A stretch of DNA of 64,000 nucleotides from Calidifontibacillus oryziterrae (GCF_000331575.1 NZ_ANOK01000004.1:186001-250000), one strand, 5' to 3'; positions 1 to 8,378 are shown, counted from the first letter of the stretch. Notes: generated by a model not told the origin, from the letters alone. Numbers and translations: made by a program.

Positions 1-161
1 CAATTCTAGAAATGTTCCGAATTTTATTTAATTTAATATTATCATTTTTTTCATTATCTTCTGTATCTAATAATAATGTGAAAACAAATCTTTATTTTAG
101 TCTGATAGGGATATCTTTTTCAGTTTTAAGTTTTCTCATCATATATTATTTTGATTTATAA
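1..161 (+). CDS. C-terminal end of a probable membrane protein (partial)
   Basis: An open frame enters from the left edge (codons in phase with position 3) and ends at TAA 159-161. The visible 52 residues are hydrophobic, with two stretches that could be membrane helices and a short polar segment between them. It converges on the minus-strand membrane protein gene and overlaps its end by 23 bases. No family can be recognised from this piece, and it could be a chance frame in AT-rich DNA. Moderate to low confidence. Confidence 0.35.
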   Translation, partial: ILEMFRILFNLILSFFSLSSVSNNNVKTNLYFSLIGISFSVLSFLIIYYFDL

Positions 162-1275
162 TTGCTCTTAATTTTGAATTGGACCAAACGAGCAATCTAA
201 GTTGTGTACCTCCAAAGTAAACACATTTCTTTATATAAGAACAATAAGTTAGATCATTTTTTTCATTACTTAAGAAATCATTATCTAAAAGTGTGATCAA
301 TTCAATATAAATATTTTCAGCTTGTTTGTGTGCATTTGAAATTTTTCTCTCAATAATTTCGAGTGAGATAATTGCACCAATTGTATAAGGTAATGTTATA
401 ACACCAATTGCCCATTTAAACCATTCAATTTCAATTGGAAATCCTATGGTAATAGTTCCTTGAGAGTCAAAAAGTAATATAGGCAGAAACAAAGAAATTA
501 TACCAAATAAGTTTTTTATATGACTAAATGCTCTTTTAGTATCATCTAGTTTATAAATTGGTCGAATAACTACAATAAATAATTGAAATAATACTGATGA
601 TAGTAAGATTGTTGTAATAAGTAAATAATCATTTTTAATAAAAAGCGATTCAGATTTCAGAAACTGGTATAAACTATCTATTAATCCCAATATAAAAGTT
701 GCGCTCAAGAGACCAACGAAAATACTTAATATAATAGAAAGACTAGTTAATTTAGAAGAACTATAATTAATTACAAGGTAAGATACAAAAAGGGTGGAAC
801 AAAGAATTAGTAGTAAACTATACACTAACTGTAAGAGCGAAATAAATAATAAAGATTGACTCATCAGAGTAGCTGTGCATAGTATTACAACTAATAGATT
901 AAACGAAATAATAAAAATATGTCTTGAAGTAGTCTTGAAAAATATAGCTCTTTGCTTCAAATCCTCTTCATTATCTTTTACTTTAAAATAATATAGACTT
1001 TGAATTTTCATCCATTGTTGCTGATTTTTTATTAAGATAATAATACCAATTGTTAGTAGGGCAAATACTAGACATAATAAAAAACCTTTAAGAACTGTAT
1101 TATTGTCGATGATAATAAATGATGACATAAACAATGTAACTAGGCTTATATTCTGATACAAATCAATATCATTTTCAAGAATTAGGCGATAATACATGCT
1201 TTTTGTGTTAGCTATGATCGAATTAATCATAGTATGTAAAAGTGATATTAGTATTTCTAAAAATAGATTCTTCAT
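139..1275 (-). CDS. Hypothetical polytopic membrane protein
   Basis: A 378-residue protein with about eight hydrophobic segments spread from near the N-terminus to about residue 310, followed by a polar C-terminal tail of about 70 residues. I do not recognise the family. The start at 1275 is chosen because GAGGATA lies 8 bases upstream; an upstream ATG that would add five residues has no such site. It is downstream of the minus-strand serine recombinase, with about 120 bases between them, and belongs to the accessory element. Function unknown; cargo of the element is the only contextual inference. Confidence 0.6.
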   Translation of the reverse strand: MKNLFLEILISLLHTMINSIIANTKSMYYRLILENDIDLYQNISLVTLFMSSFIIIDNNTVLKGFLLCLVFALLTIGIIILIKNQQQWMKIQSLYYFKVKDNEEDLKQRAIFFKTTSRHIFIISFNLLVVILCTATLMSQSLLFISLLQLVYSLLLILCSTLFVSYLVINYSSSKLTSLSIILSIFVGLLSATFILGLIDSLYQFLKSESLFIKNDYLLITTILLSSVLFQLFIVVIRPIYKLDDTKRAFSHIKNLFGIISLFLPILLFDSQGTITIGFPIEIEWFKWAIGVITLPYTIGAIISLEIIERKISNAHKQAENIYIELITLLDNDFLSNEKNDLTYCSYIKKCVYFGGTQLRLLVWSNSKLRAIINQNNI

Positions 1276-1395
1276 AGTAAATATCCTCAAAAATTTTTAT
1301 ATTAGTTCTAGTGTAATGTAAACAATTGTAATTTTAAATACTTTAAGTATAAAAAAAGAGGAAATAACAGTATTCCCACTTTTTGTTTTCTATAA

Positions 1396-2859
1396 TTAAC
1401 CAAGATTTAAAATAATCTCTATTTCTTTGTGCTCCTTAATTATTATTTTTTCAACAAGTGTAGAAATTAAAGCTTTAGCATTTTCAATAGGCAATGTACT
1501 AATAGCATCCACTACATTTTTTATTTTCCCCTCAAGACTTTTTTGTATTTTTTCTAAATCAATTTCTTGATGCTTTTCTTCACTTTTTAGTGCTTCAATA
1601 ATCTGATCCATTCGCTGCTTTTCTTCAGTTAAATCATTTAACTCAATAAGCCCAGCTGTATAAGCTTCTACTTTTCTGTTATACCTTGCTTTGGCTGATC
1701 TAATTTTTTGTTCGATGTTTAGGTCCCGGTTATGTGTTGTTTGTTTAGAAAGTTTTAATAATATATCTGAGCTAAAGTTTTTTGTTAATTGGAGTAATCC
1801 CTGTTTAAACCAAGACTCAACTTCATCGGCTTTATATTGTTTACTTGTGCAGGTACCTTTATTTTTATTATTGGAACAACGATATACCCGATATCTGTTG
1901 TTTTTCGACCCCGACCAAGAAATGCTCATTCCTCCACCACAGTTACCGCATTTCAATAGGCCTCCGAGTAGGTGAGGGCTTGACTGTGCTCGTGATGGTA
2001 TTTGTTTTTTATTTAGTCTACTCTGTACTGCCTCCCAAGTCTCTTTATCAATAATGGTCGGCAAGCAGTCATCAACAATGACCCACTCTTCTTCTTCCTT
2101 TTCTTGTCGTTTCTTTTTACTTGAATTTATTCGGTTCCATACCAATGTTCCTTTGTAGACTGGATTAGAAAGCATAAGTTTAACGGATCTTAGCGACCAT
2201 TCTTTATTGAATCTAGAAGGGATGTTTTCTTCGTTAAGCTGTTTAGCTATCGCAAAATAGCCTTTCCCCTCATGTAGGTATGAGTTGAATATTCTTTTAA
2301 CAATTTTTGCTTCTGAATCATTAATAACCAAATTTTTATCTATTAATTGATATCCGTAAGGGCTTTGAGTTAACCATTTTCCATTGCCGGCCGCATGAAG
2401 CATATTATCAAAAACACGTTCACGAATCCGTTCACGTTCAAATTCAGCAACTGCACCTAATACTTGTAGGGTAAGTCGTCCGGAAGGAGTGTTAGTGTCA
2501 AAGGATTCACTAATTGAAATAAATGAAACCTCTTGTTCTTGAAATAAGTCAATTAGATTTAATAAGTCTAATAATTTACGACTCATTCGATCTAATTTCG
2601 TTACCATGACTTTTGATACTTGCCCCATCTTTACCGATTTTAAGAGTTTCTTTAACTGAGGTCTTTCCGTATTTTTAGCTGAATAACCATCATCTATGAA
2701 AAGCTCTACTTCATGATTCCATCCCATGGCACGACAGTATGCTTTAAGGCGTTCTTGTTGTTCATCTAAAGAAACGCCTTCACGTGCTTGTTCATCTGTT
2801 GAAACTCGACAATATAAAGCAATCGAACGCACTCCAATGAATTTCGTTTCTTTCAGCAT
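1396..2859 (-). CDS. Large serine recombinase (resolvase/invertase superfamily)
   Basis: A site-specific DNA recombinase of 487 residues. The N-terminal resolvase domain (about residues 12-160) carries the catalytic serine in YCRVSTDEQ (Ser20) and the arginines typical of the family. A recombinase domain follows (about 165-290), then a zinc ribbon with CGNC and a second cysteine pair around residues 300-340, and a coiled coil near 370-450. This is the architecture and size of large serine integrases that join att sites. The start is backed by AAAGGGGA upstream of ATG 2859. It lies on the strand opposite the tandem pair at 3898-6913, so the element has three such enzymes; which one moves the element cannot be told from sequence. 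Confidence 0.93.
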   Translation of the reverse strand: MLKETKFIGVRSIALYCRVSTDEQAREGVSLDEQQERLKAYCRAMGWNHEVELFIDDGYSAKNTERPQLKKLLKSVKMGQVSKVMVTKLDRMSRKLLDLLNLIDLFQEQEVSFISISESFDTNTPSGRLTLQVLGAVAEFERERIRERVFDNMLHAAGNGKWLTQSPYGYQLIDKNLVINDSEAKIVKRIFNSYLHEGKGYFAIAKQLNEENIPSRFNKEWSLRSVKLMLSNPVYKGTLVWNRINSSKKKRQEKEEEEWVIVDDCLPTIIDKETWEAVQSRLNKKQIPSRAQSSPHLLGGLLKCGNCGGGMSISWSGSKNNRYRVYRCSNNKNKGTCTSKQYKADEVESWFKQGLLQLTKNFSSDILLKLSKQTTHNRDLNIEQKIRSAKARYNRKVEAYTAGLIELNDLTEEKQRMDQIIEALKSEEKHQEIDLEKIQKSLEGKIKNVVDAISTLPIENAKALISTLVEKIIIKEHKEIEIILNLG

Positions 2860-2970
2860 CTAAAAGTCCCCTTTAAATGGCTTGTCACAGTATATGATCT
2901 TAGAGATAAAAACATGATTTTGGTTTATCCATCCCCCACGCGGCATAAGGTGTAATGGGGAGGGATTTGA

Positions 2971-3222
2971 TTGGATGAAATTAAAATTGAATTTTCATAT
3001 TGTGTTAACGATAGAACAATATCGTTTTTTTGCTTGAAGGACATTGCAAATGATGAAACCTTTGAAATGCTAAAAAATCAGATTCTTACATTTGATAAAA
3101 AAATAAAAGAAGCAGCAATCGTACATCTCTTAAATCAAGAAGTTGGCCAAGAATATTCGAAACAAATAACTGTTGATGTAAAGGTATTGGAACTAGAAAG
3201 AGAGCCATTCGTTATGGAATAG
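2971..3222 (+). CDS. Hypothetical 83-residue protein
   Basis: A small acidic protein with no recognisable domain. The start is TTG at 2971, preceded by GGGGAGGG about 8 bases upstream, which is a strong site. The gene ends inside a good terminator hairpin. It is divergent from the recombinase at 1396-2859 and lies between that gene and an Xre-type regulator on the minus strand. Small genes beside large serine recombinases sometimes encode directionality factors, but nothing in this sequence proves that role. Confidence 0.6.
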   Translation: MDEIKIEFSYCVNDRTISFFCLKDIANDETFEMLKNQILTFDKKIKEAAIVHLLNQEVGQEYSKQITVDVKVLELEREPFVME

Positions 3223-3235
3223 GCTCTCTTTTTTG
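3199..3235 (+). terminator. Rho-independent terminator after the 83-residue ORF
   Basis: Arms agagagcc (3199-3206) and ggctctct (3222-3229) form a perfect 8-bp stem, followed by a run of T. The hairpin overlaps the last codons and stop of the 83-residue gene. Confidence 0.8.
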
Positions 3236-3297
3236 TTTGAAATTATTCACGAAATGAAACAGTCGTTTATTTTTTGGAATAGTTATTAATGTTTTGG

Positions 3298-3678
3298 CTA
3301 ATGATATTTTTTAAGATCACTTTTTTCTTGATCGGTCTGATTTTGAAAAAGTTCAACACCCTGTTCAACCATTTGCAATAAGTAATGTGCCATTGCTGGA
3401 TTTTGTTTTTCTAGATTAGTGAGCATTGAACTTGCCCTGTTTACTCGATACTGAAATTCATTAAATTCAGTAGCATCAATGTTGTCGTATTCAGTAGAGA
3501 GGATGTTTAATTCTTTTTCTAGACTATGTAAGAAAGAAGGTTCAATTTTCTTTGTTTTTCCTGTTTCAAGATTACTTAAATAAGCTGGCGATACATTTAG
3601 TCGTCTAGCCAATTGATTTAATCCAATTCTTTTATGTTGTCTAATCGTTCTAATTTTTTGACCAAAATCTTCAAACAT
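3298..3678 (-). CDS. Xre-family helix-turn-helix regulator
   Basis: A 126-residue protein with an N-terminal helix-turn-helix of the Xre/Cro type (about residues 8-62), including LNQLARRLNVSPAYLSNLET, the usual two-helix DNA-reading segment. The C-terminal half is polar and helical and may mediate dimerisation. The start at 3678 has AAGGAGGA upstream. It sits between recombinase genes pointing away from the tandem pair, the usual place for the repressor of a mobile element, so it probably controls recombinase or excision genes. That role is inferred from position only. Confidence 0.85.
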   Translation of the reverse strand: MFEDFGQKIRTIRQHKRIGLNQLARRLNVSPAYLSNLETGKTKKIEPSFLHSLEKELNILSTEYDNIDATEFNEFQYRVNRASSMLTNLEKQNPAMAHYLLQMVEQGVELFQNQTDQEKSDLKKYH

Positions 3679-3707
3679 GAAAATTCCTCCTTGAAAGGTT
3701 GAGTTAA

Positions 3708-3845
3708 ATGACGAAAAAAAGTGAATTAATTATTCAATCAATAAGTTATGTACATGATCCATATGCTGCACAGAAGTGGTTTGAAATTTATGTTGAAATG
3801 GTGAAAAGACAGCTGCTTGAGTATGTCAAAAAAGAATTGGACTAG
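3708..3845 (+). CDS. Small ORF upstream of the tandem recombinases
   Basis: A 45-residue frame (starts MTKKSELIIQ, ends YVKKELD) with a modest ribosome binding site, AAAGGTTGAG. It ends 52 bases before the first recombinase of the tandem pair and would be co-transcribed with it. It is charged and probably helical. Its start lies only 29 bases from the start of the divergent Xre gene, leaving little room for two promoters, so it may not be expressed. No family recognised. Confidence 0.35.
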   Translation: MTKKSELIIQSISYVHDPYAAQKWFEIYVEMVKRQLLEYVKKELD

Positions 3846-3897
3846 GCTTTTATTTCTTAGCATAAATTTTTAATAATCCTAGCGTGAGGAGGTTAAC

Positions 3898-5367
3898 ATG
3901 AGAACCGTTGCCTATTATCGCCGATCCACCAACATTCAAGAAAATTCTTTGGAAATGCAAAGACAGATGGCCCGAAACATTTCCTACCACAAAGCTCTTT
4001 TGATTGATGAAGAATATATTGACGATGCAGTTTCTAGTCGGAAAAAGACCATAAAGGAACGTTTCGCTCTACAAAAGCTACTTACTGAAATTGAGAAAGA
4101 AACTGTCCACACTCTTCTAGTTTATAAGAGAGATCGACTTGCTCGAAACGCAATTGAATATCTTGAAATTTATCATCTATTGCGAGAAAAAAAGATTAAT
4201 GTCATTTTCACTGCTGAGAATGAAGTCCCCATTCAATATTCTCCTGCTGGTGAGTTGATTGAGTTACTAATGGCTGGTGTGATTCAGCGTGAAGGTGAGC
4301 AGATCGTTGAAAGAATTCAGGAAACGATTAAAGCTAACTTTCAAAGAGGTATCACACCAGGTAATCTTCCTTATGGATACTACTATGATCGCAAGACGAG
4401 AACGATCCATCGTAATGAAGAACAGCTTTCTATTGTGAAGTTTTTATTCGACCAAGCTGCCAAAGATACGATCAGTTCTATAAAGGAGCTAAAAGATTTA
4501 TTGCATATCCAAAATGAAATTCCTCAAGATAAAAAATGGTCTACACAAATGATTAAAAAGGTTTTAGCCAATCCAACTTATATGGGGGAGCGAGTACTTA
4601 ATATTTCGGGTGAAGTATTAAAAAGTCACTATCAACAATTAGCTATTGTAGATGAAAAACAATGGCTCAAGGCACAACAATTTCTTGAACAAACAGCCAA
4701 ACCAAAGAGATTAACAAATGAACAACCTCCAATTATCTATTCGTTAGCTGGACTACTTATTTGCAAAGAATGCAGGCACCCCTTAACACCATTCACGAGC
4801 AGAAGAAATAATCAGCCAACCTTTTACTATCGATGCAAAGAACACTCAATCAAATTTGAAAAAAACTTGATTGAAGCGAAAGTTCTAGATGCTTGTAAAG
4901 AATTTTTTCAAACTTTGCTCCAATCTAATTTGCAGGAGCTGTATGACCGCTATCAGCAGGCTAATGAACAAAAGTTGCAGCAAGAGAAAAATAACATTGA
5001 AAATGAGTTTGATGCCATAGAGCGACAATTGATAACCAAAACTGAAAAATGGTTTCAAGAAACAAGTGAGCCCGAAAAGGAAAAATTACAGGTACAGTTG
5101 CTTAACCTATACGACAAGCAAGAAAATCTCTTGCAGCAAATCGAACAAATTAACCAAGAAATAGCAGAGTTACAAACACTAAAACATCTAATGGAATCCA
5201 AATCATCGTTATTGGTTCATGTTGAGCCCTCCTGCGGTGAAACCGATATAAAATCATTATTTCAAGATATTGTAAAAGAAGTTTTACTCAATTCATATAC
5301 CATGCACATCACATTTAAACATCCTTTCCTGTCTGTAAAGGAGGCGTTTGCAGATGAGGTTAGCTGA
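3898..5367 (+). CDS. Large serine recombinase, first of a tandem pair
   Basis: A 489-residue serine recombinase. The catalytic serine is Ser10 in YYRRST; the resolvase domain runs to about residue 150. A recombinase domain (about 155-260) and a zinc ribbon follow, with CKEC near residue 285 and a C..H pair near 315. A long glutamine- and glutamate-rich coiled coil occupies about 345-435. ATG 3898 has GAGGAGG 6 bases upstream. The next recombinase gene overlaps its 3' end, so the two are translationally coupled. Two unequal overlapping recombinases recall the ccrA-ccrB arrangement of SCC elements, but this resemblance is in layout and size only. Confidence 0.92.
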   Translation: MRTVAYYRRSTNIQENSLEMQRQMARNISYHKALLIDEEYIDDAVSSRKKTIKERFALQKLLTEIEKETVHTLLVYKRDRLARNAIEYLEIYHLLREKKINVIFTAENEVPIQYSPAGELIELLMAGVIQREGEQIVERIQETIKANFQRGITPGNLPYGYYYDRKTRTIHRNEEQLSIVKFLFDQAAKDTISSIKELKDLLHIQNEIPQDKKWSTQMIKKVLANPTYMGERVLNISGEVLKSHYQQLAIVDEKQWLKAQQFLEQTAKPKRLTNEQPPIIYSLAGLLICKECRHPLTPFTSRRNNQPTFYYRCKEHSIKFEKNLIEAKVLDACKEFFQTLLQSNLQELYDRYQQANEQKLQQEKNNIENEFDAIERQLITKTEKWFQETSEPEKEKLQVQLLNLYDKQENLLQQIEQINQEIAELQTLKHLMESKSSLLVHVEPSCGETDIKSLFQDIVKEVLLNSYTMHITFKHPFLSVKEAFADEVS

Positions 5368-6913
5368 AGTTATTTGTGCTGGGATGGAAGGGGTTTTTTA
5401 CGGTAGGCATTCTACTGACAAGCAAGAAATGGTAATGCAGCAGCATTCAGTTTCAAATCTAATGACTAAATATGGGTGTGATATCGTTGATGAATATTTA
5501 GATGCGGGGGTATCAGCTGTAAAAAAGAATCTTCATCAAAGAAAACAATTACAAAGATTAATCAATGATGCTTCCTCTAATAAATTTGATTTTGTCGTTG
5601 TTTACAAAGGTGATCGTTTAGCAAGAGATCCAATCGAACATCATTTTATCCGAACGACAATGGAGCTTTATGACATCCCGATTATTGAAAGCTCTACTGA
5701 AACCTTATATACCCACGGTGAAAATATTATTGTTCAATTGCTTCAAGATGGCTTATCTAAATTTGAAGCAGATAATATTCGCCAACGAACACGTAATGGT
5801 CTTGAATCAAGAGCCCAAAAAGGTTACTGGACAGGTGGAAATGCACCATTCGGTTATCGTTATGATAGGAAAACCCATCGGTTTATCCTATATCCAGAAG
5901 AGTTAGAAATAGTAAAACAGATTTTTGACTTATACAAAAAAGCCGAAGGGTTTGATTCCATTTCTAAGAAGCTATCCCAAACAACTAATAATGGGAAAGA
6001 ATGGACAAAGGAAAAAGTGAAACGAATTGTAACAAACCCCTTCTATTCTGGATACTTGGCTTGGGGGAAGACAAAGCCAGATTCTAAAAATTCATTATCT
6101 GACAGGGAAACATGGATTTATGCGAAATGTGATTTTATTGAGCCGGTTATTTCAAAAGAAGATTGGGAGTTTTGTTGGAAACTTTATCAACAAAAGCGTA
6201 AACGAAAAGTATCCCCAAAGCATTATAAAACTAGCTTTTTACTAAAAGACCTAGTCTATTGTAAGAATTGCAATCAGTTACTCGATTGTAAAAATCAACA
6301 AACAAAGGGAAATAATGGAAAGAAATATGGCAGTAAGATCTACTACTGTTCATTATGTCGGTTACGAATTGAAGCCGATACATTACATGTCATTATCGAC
6401 TCCCTTCTAAATGATATTCGGACAAACCAGCCTGAACAAATTTTTTTAGGTGTCAAGAAAGGGATTTATAAAGACATTCAAAAAATAGAATCAGAAATTG
6501 CTGAACTAGAATCTGCATTAGGAACATACTCGATTCAATGTAACAAAGTGAAAAATGAAATTCAATCACGGCTAAAACAAGAATTATCCGATCAGAATAA
6601 AAAAATGCTAAATATAATGACTACATACAGATTAACTTTGAAGAATAGAGTTGAGCAAACAGAAATTCAAATTAGTGAGAAAAGAAAACAAATTGAGCAA
6701 TTTAAACAAGTGGATGCGGCAAAAGAATCATGGAATATTATCCTTCAAGATGCCTTTACTAACAGGAATGATATCAATCCAAGTGATCTTCGCAGGCTGT
6801 TAATTCATTTAGTATCTACGATTACTGTTGATAAAGAATTAAGGATAGAATATCAATTACGGCATAACTTGATTAAGAAAGAAACGAATAATCAATTGGA
6901 ATTGCTTTTTTAA
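5354..6913 (+). CDS. Large serine recombinase, second of a tandem pair
   Basis: A 519-residue serine recombinase. The catalytic serine is Ser20 in YGRHSTDKQ. The resolvase domain is followed by a recombinase domain (about residues 170-280), a zinc ribbon with CKNC and CSLC, and a coiled coil near 385-460. I place the start at ATG 5354 because AAAGGAGG ends 9 bases upstream; a TTG two codons earlier is badly spaced. It overlaps the previous recombinase by 14 bases, suggesting equal production of both proteins, perhaps as a hetero-oligomer. The protein is only distantly similar to its partner, so this is not a recent duplication. Confidence 0.92.
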   Translation: MRLAEVICAGMEGVFYGRHSTDKQEMVMQQHSVSNLMTKYGCDIVDEYLDAGVSAVKKNLHQRKQLQRLINDASSNKFDFVVVYKGDRLARDPIEHHFIRTTMELYDIPIIESSTETLYTHGENIIVQLLQDGLSKFEADNIRQRTRNGLESRAQKGYWTGGNAPFGYRYDRKTHRFILYPEELEIVKQIFDLYKKAEGFDSISKKLSQTTNNGKEWTKEKVKRIVTNPFYSGYLAWGKTKPDSKNSLSDRETWIYAKCDFIEPVISKEDWEFCWKLYQQKRKRKVSPKHYKTSFLLKDLVYCKNCNQLLDCKNQQTKGNNGKKYGSKIYYCSLCRLRIEADTLHVIIDSLLNDIRTNQPEQIFLGVKKGIYKDIQKIESEIAELESALGTYSIQCNKVKNEIQSRLKQELSDQNKKMLNIMTTYRLTLKNRVEQTEIQISEKRKQIEQFKQVDAAKESWNIILQDAFTNRNDINPSDLRRLLIHLVSTITVDKELRIEYQLRHNLIKKETNNQLELLF

Positions 6914-6915
6914 CA

Positions 6916-6937
6916 AACCTCCTAGCGATAGGAGGTT
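6916..6937. repeat. Small inverted repeat after the recombinase pair
   Basis: Arms aacctcct and aggaggtt form a perfect 8-bp stem around a 6-base loop, three bases after the recombinase stop codon. No T run follows directly, so it is a weak terminator candidate at best; it could be an mRNA 3'-end stem or a protein binding site. Confidence 0.5.
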
Positions 6938-6994
6938 ATATTATTGGATTAGCTCGGTTTTTAGGTGTAGATTTTTGTTTTCGAACAGAAACCT

Positions 6995-7042
6995 CTCGGT
7001 CTAAAGGTAGGGGCGGTATACCGCCCCTACCTTTAGACCGAG
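6995..7042. repeat. 48-bp perfect palindrome
   Basis: Every base from 6995 to 7018 pairs with its partner from 7042 down to 7019, giving two 24-bp arms with no spacer and the centre at ggta|tacc. It lies 82 bases after the recombinase pair. The arms contain a GC-rich core (ggggcggt), unlike the surrounding AT-rich DNA. It could extrude a cruciform, bind a dimeric protein or be a recombination site; an assembly artefact must also be considered. Confidence 0.85.
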
Positions 7043-7081
7043 CTTGATATGACTGAAATATTACTTGACCCTTGCTAATCC

Positions 7082-7150
7082 TGAACAAGTCTATATTTAT
7101 GAGTATGGACAGTAATTTCAAATTATAAACGTGTTCGGTGATTAGGTAAG
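7082..7150 (+). repeat. Diverged direct repeat, copy A (upstream of toxin-antitoxin)
   Basis: This stretch aligns with 8309-8378 at roughly 70 percent identity by eye. Shared words are acaagtct, tggaca, a tataaa/tataat block and ggtga.taggtaag. Within each copy a short box (gaacaag or ggacaag, then tggaca) occurs twice about 23 bases apart. Copy A precedes the toxin-antitoxin pair and copy B precedes the ParA operon. A shared regulatory or partition-type site is possible. Confidence 0.45.
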
Positions 7151-7290
7151 TGGAGTGTCAAGGTCTATTCAAATTTCTCGGTCATTAGGTGTGGGGATGA
7201 TTGTTGGATCAGTCAATTTAGTTTTGTAGGGTAATTAATAAAGATTTAGCTGTTCCAGAATCTATTCCTGCATAATTCACTACTAGAAAA

Positions 7291-7299
7291 TGATATAAT
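7291..7299 (+). promoter_or_regulatory. Extended -10 promoter for the toxin-antitoxin operon
   Basis: TGATATAAT at 7291-7299 is a consensus extended -10 element (TG, one base, TATAAT), 36 bases before the antitoxin ATG. No good -35 hexamer is seen, which fits the extended -10 class. The 422-base stretch 6914-7335 otherwise holds only the inverted repeats and repeat copy A. Confidence 0.6.
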
Positions 7300-7335
7300 G
7301 GTATTAATGAAATAATTGTCAGGGAGGTTGGTATC

Positions 7336-7635
7336 ATGGCTATGGAAGAACCAAAAGCAAGGGTTGGGATAAATCCAGACTTCTTGCCTTTTTTACAAGG
7401 AATCCATGATGATTCCATAGATGAGGATGTTAATTTGTCGTTAGCCATTTACTTATTTACTGCAAAAAAGGTTACATTGGCACGCGCGGCTGAACTTGCG
7501 GGAAAAAGCATAGCGGATTTTATTCAGGTTTTGATCAATCATAACATTCATTGGGCTGAGTATACGGATGAACACAAGAAACAAGACGATGAAACTATCG
7601 AATTTCTATTAAGAGAAGATGGAATGCATGATTAA
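7336..7635 (+). CDS. UPF0175-family antitoxin
   Basis: A 99-residue protein matching the UPF0175 family: a short N-terminal strand region, then a helix-turn-helix-like segment (about residues 47-75) with the family pattern of alternating alanine and leucine, as in TLARAAELAGKS. UPF0175 genes are commonly paired with DUF3368 PIN-domain toxins, which is the arrangement here. The antitoxin would bind DNA and the toxin. GGGAGG lies 8 bases upstream of ATG 7336. The downstream toxin gene begins before its stop, so the two are translationally coupled. Confidence 0.8.
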   Translation: MAMEEPKARVGINPDFLPFLQGIHDDSIDEDVNLSLAIYLFTAKKVTLARAAELAGKSIADFIQVLINHNIHWAEYTDEHKKQDDETIEFLLREDGMHD

Positions 7636-8125
7636 AGCGATAAGTAATACAAGCCCTATTATTGGGTTATCTATGATTGGCCAAATTGAATTGTTATGGG
7701 AATTATTTGATATCTATATTCCGCAAGAGGTATACAATGAGGTTGTTATCGAAAGCAGCGATCATGCGATTGGTAAATATGAATTACAAAATGCAGTGGC
7801 AGAAGGGTATATAAGAATTTATCAAGTCCAAGATCAGGACTTTATTTCAAAAGCTTATGGTCGGTTACATAGAGGGGAACTTGAGGTAATCGTTGGTGGG
7901 AAAGAATTAGGAGTAAGTGTAGTTATTATTGATGAAATTTCAGCAAGAAATTTTGCAGAGGCACTTTTGCTAAAGCCACTTGGCATACTGGGAATTTTAA
8001 AACTTGCTAAAGCTAAGGGGAAAATTCAAGAGATAAAACCGTTTTTAGATATACTTGTTTCGAAGAAATTTAGAATATCTAAAAAAATGATAAACCAAGT
8101 ATTACAAGAGGTTGGAGAAGGGTAG
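7628..8125 (+). CDS. DUF3368 PIN-like toxin
   Basis: A 165-residue protein of the DUF3368 family, a PIN-domain relative thought to act as a ribonuclease. The N-terminal SNTSPIIGLS carries the first acidic-site region of this family, where SNTSP replaces the more usual DT/S motif; GRLHRGELEVIV and VVIIDEISAR supply the further conserved acidic residues. I take ATG 7628, giving MIKAISNTSP as in family members, rather than an ATG three codons earlier. It overlaps the antitoxin gene by 8 bases. The pair is likely an addiction module that stabilises the element. Confidence 0.8.
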   Translation: MIKAISNTSPIIGLSMIGQIELLWELFDIYIPQEVYNEVVIESSDHAIGKYELQNAVAEGYIRIYQVQDQDFISKAYGRLHRGELEVIVGGKELGVSVVIIDEISARNFAEALLLKPLGILGILKLAKAKGKIQEIKPFLDILVSKKFRISKKMINQVLQEVGEG

Positions 8126-8308
8126 GCGGTTAGTCGTAAGAATATCTTTTATGTCTTTAATTATAGAGGTCTTTAAGATACCAGGTTGTTTAATATTATT
8201 TGAAATCAACTATCGCAAAGTGAAATCTGCAAATAAGCCTTGATATCCTAAACCTACCTAACTGCCTAGATTGATATCACAGGTTTAAGCCCCGTCCCTT
8301 GGTAAACT

Positions 8309-8378
8309 TGGACAAGTCTTTATTAAATAGTTTGGACAAAAATTTTCATTTATAATCTTATTAGGTGACTAAGTAAAT
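8309..8378 (+). repeat. Diverged direct repeat, copy B (upstream of ParA operon)
   Basis: Second copy of the repeat described at 7082-7150. It contains ggacaag and ttggaca boxes about 23 bases apart, then tataat. It lies in the 507-base gap (8126-8632) between the toxin gene and the ParA gene, in which I see no convincing coding frame and no other clear site. Confidence 0.45.

Noticed and set aside
3840..3897. A sigma-K-type promoter (CATAAATTT with an upstream AC) before the tandem recombinases
   Set aside because: A mother-cell promoter would fit the excision idea, but the match is partial and the spacing approximate, so it is not reported as a feature.
6936..7121. A 61-codon minus-strand frame across the 48-bp palindrome
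   Set aside because: It has no ribosome binding site and exists because the palindrome reads through in both directions; its residues match no family.
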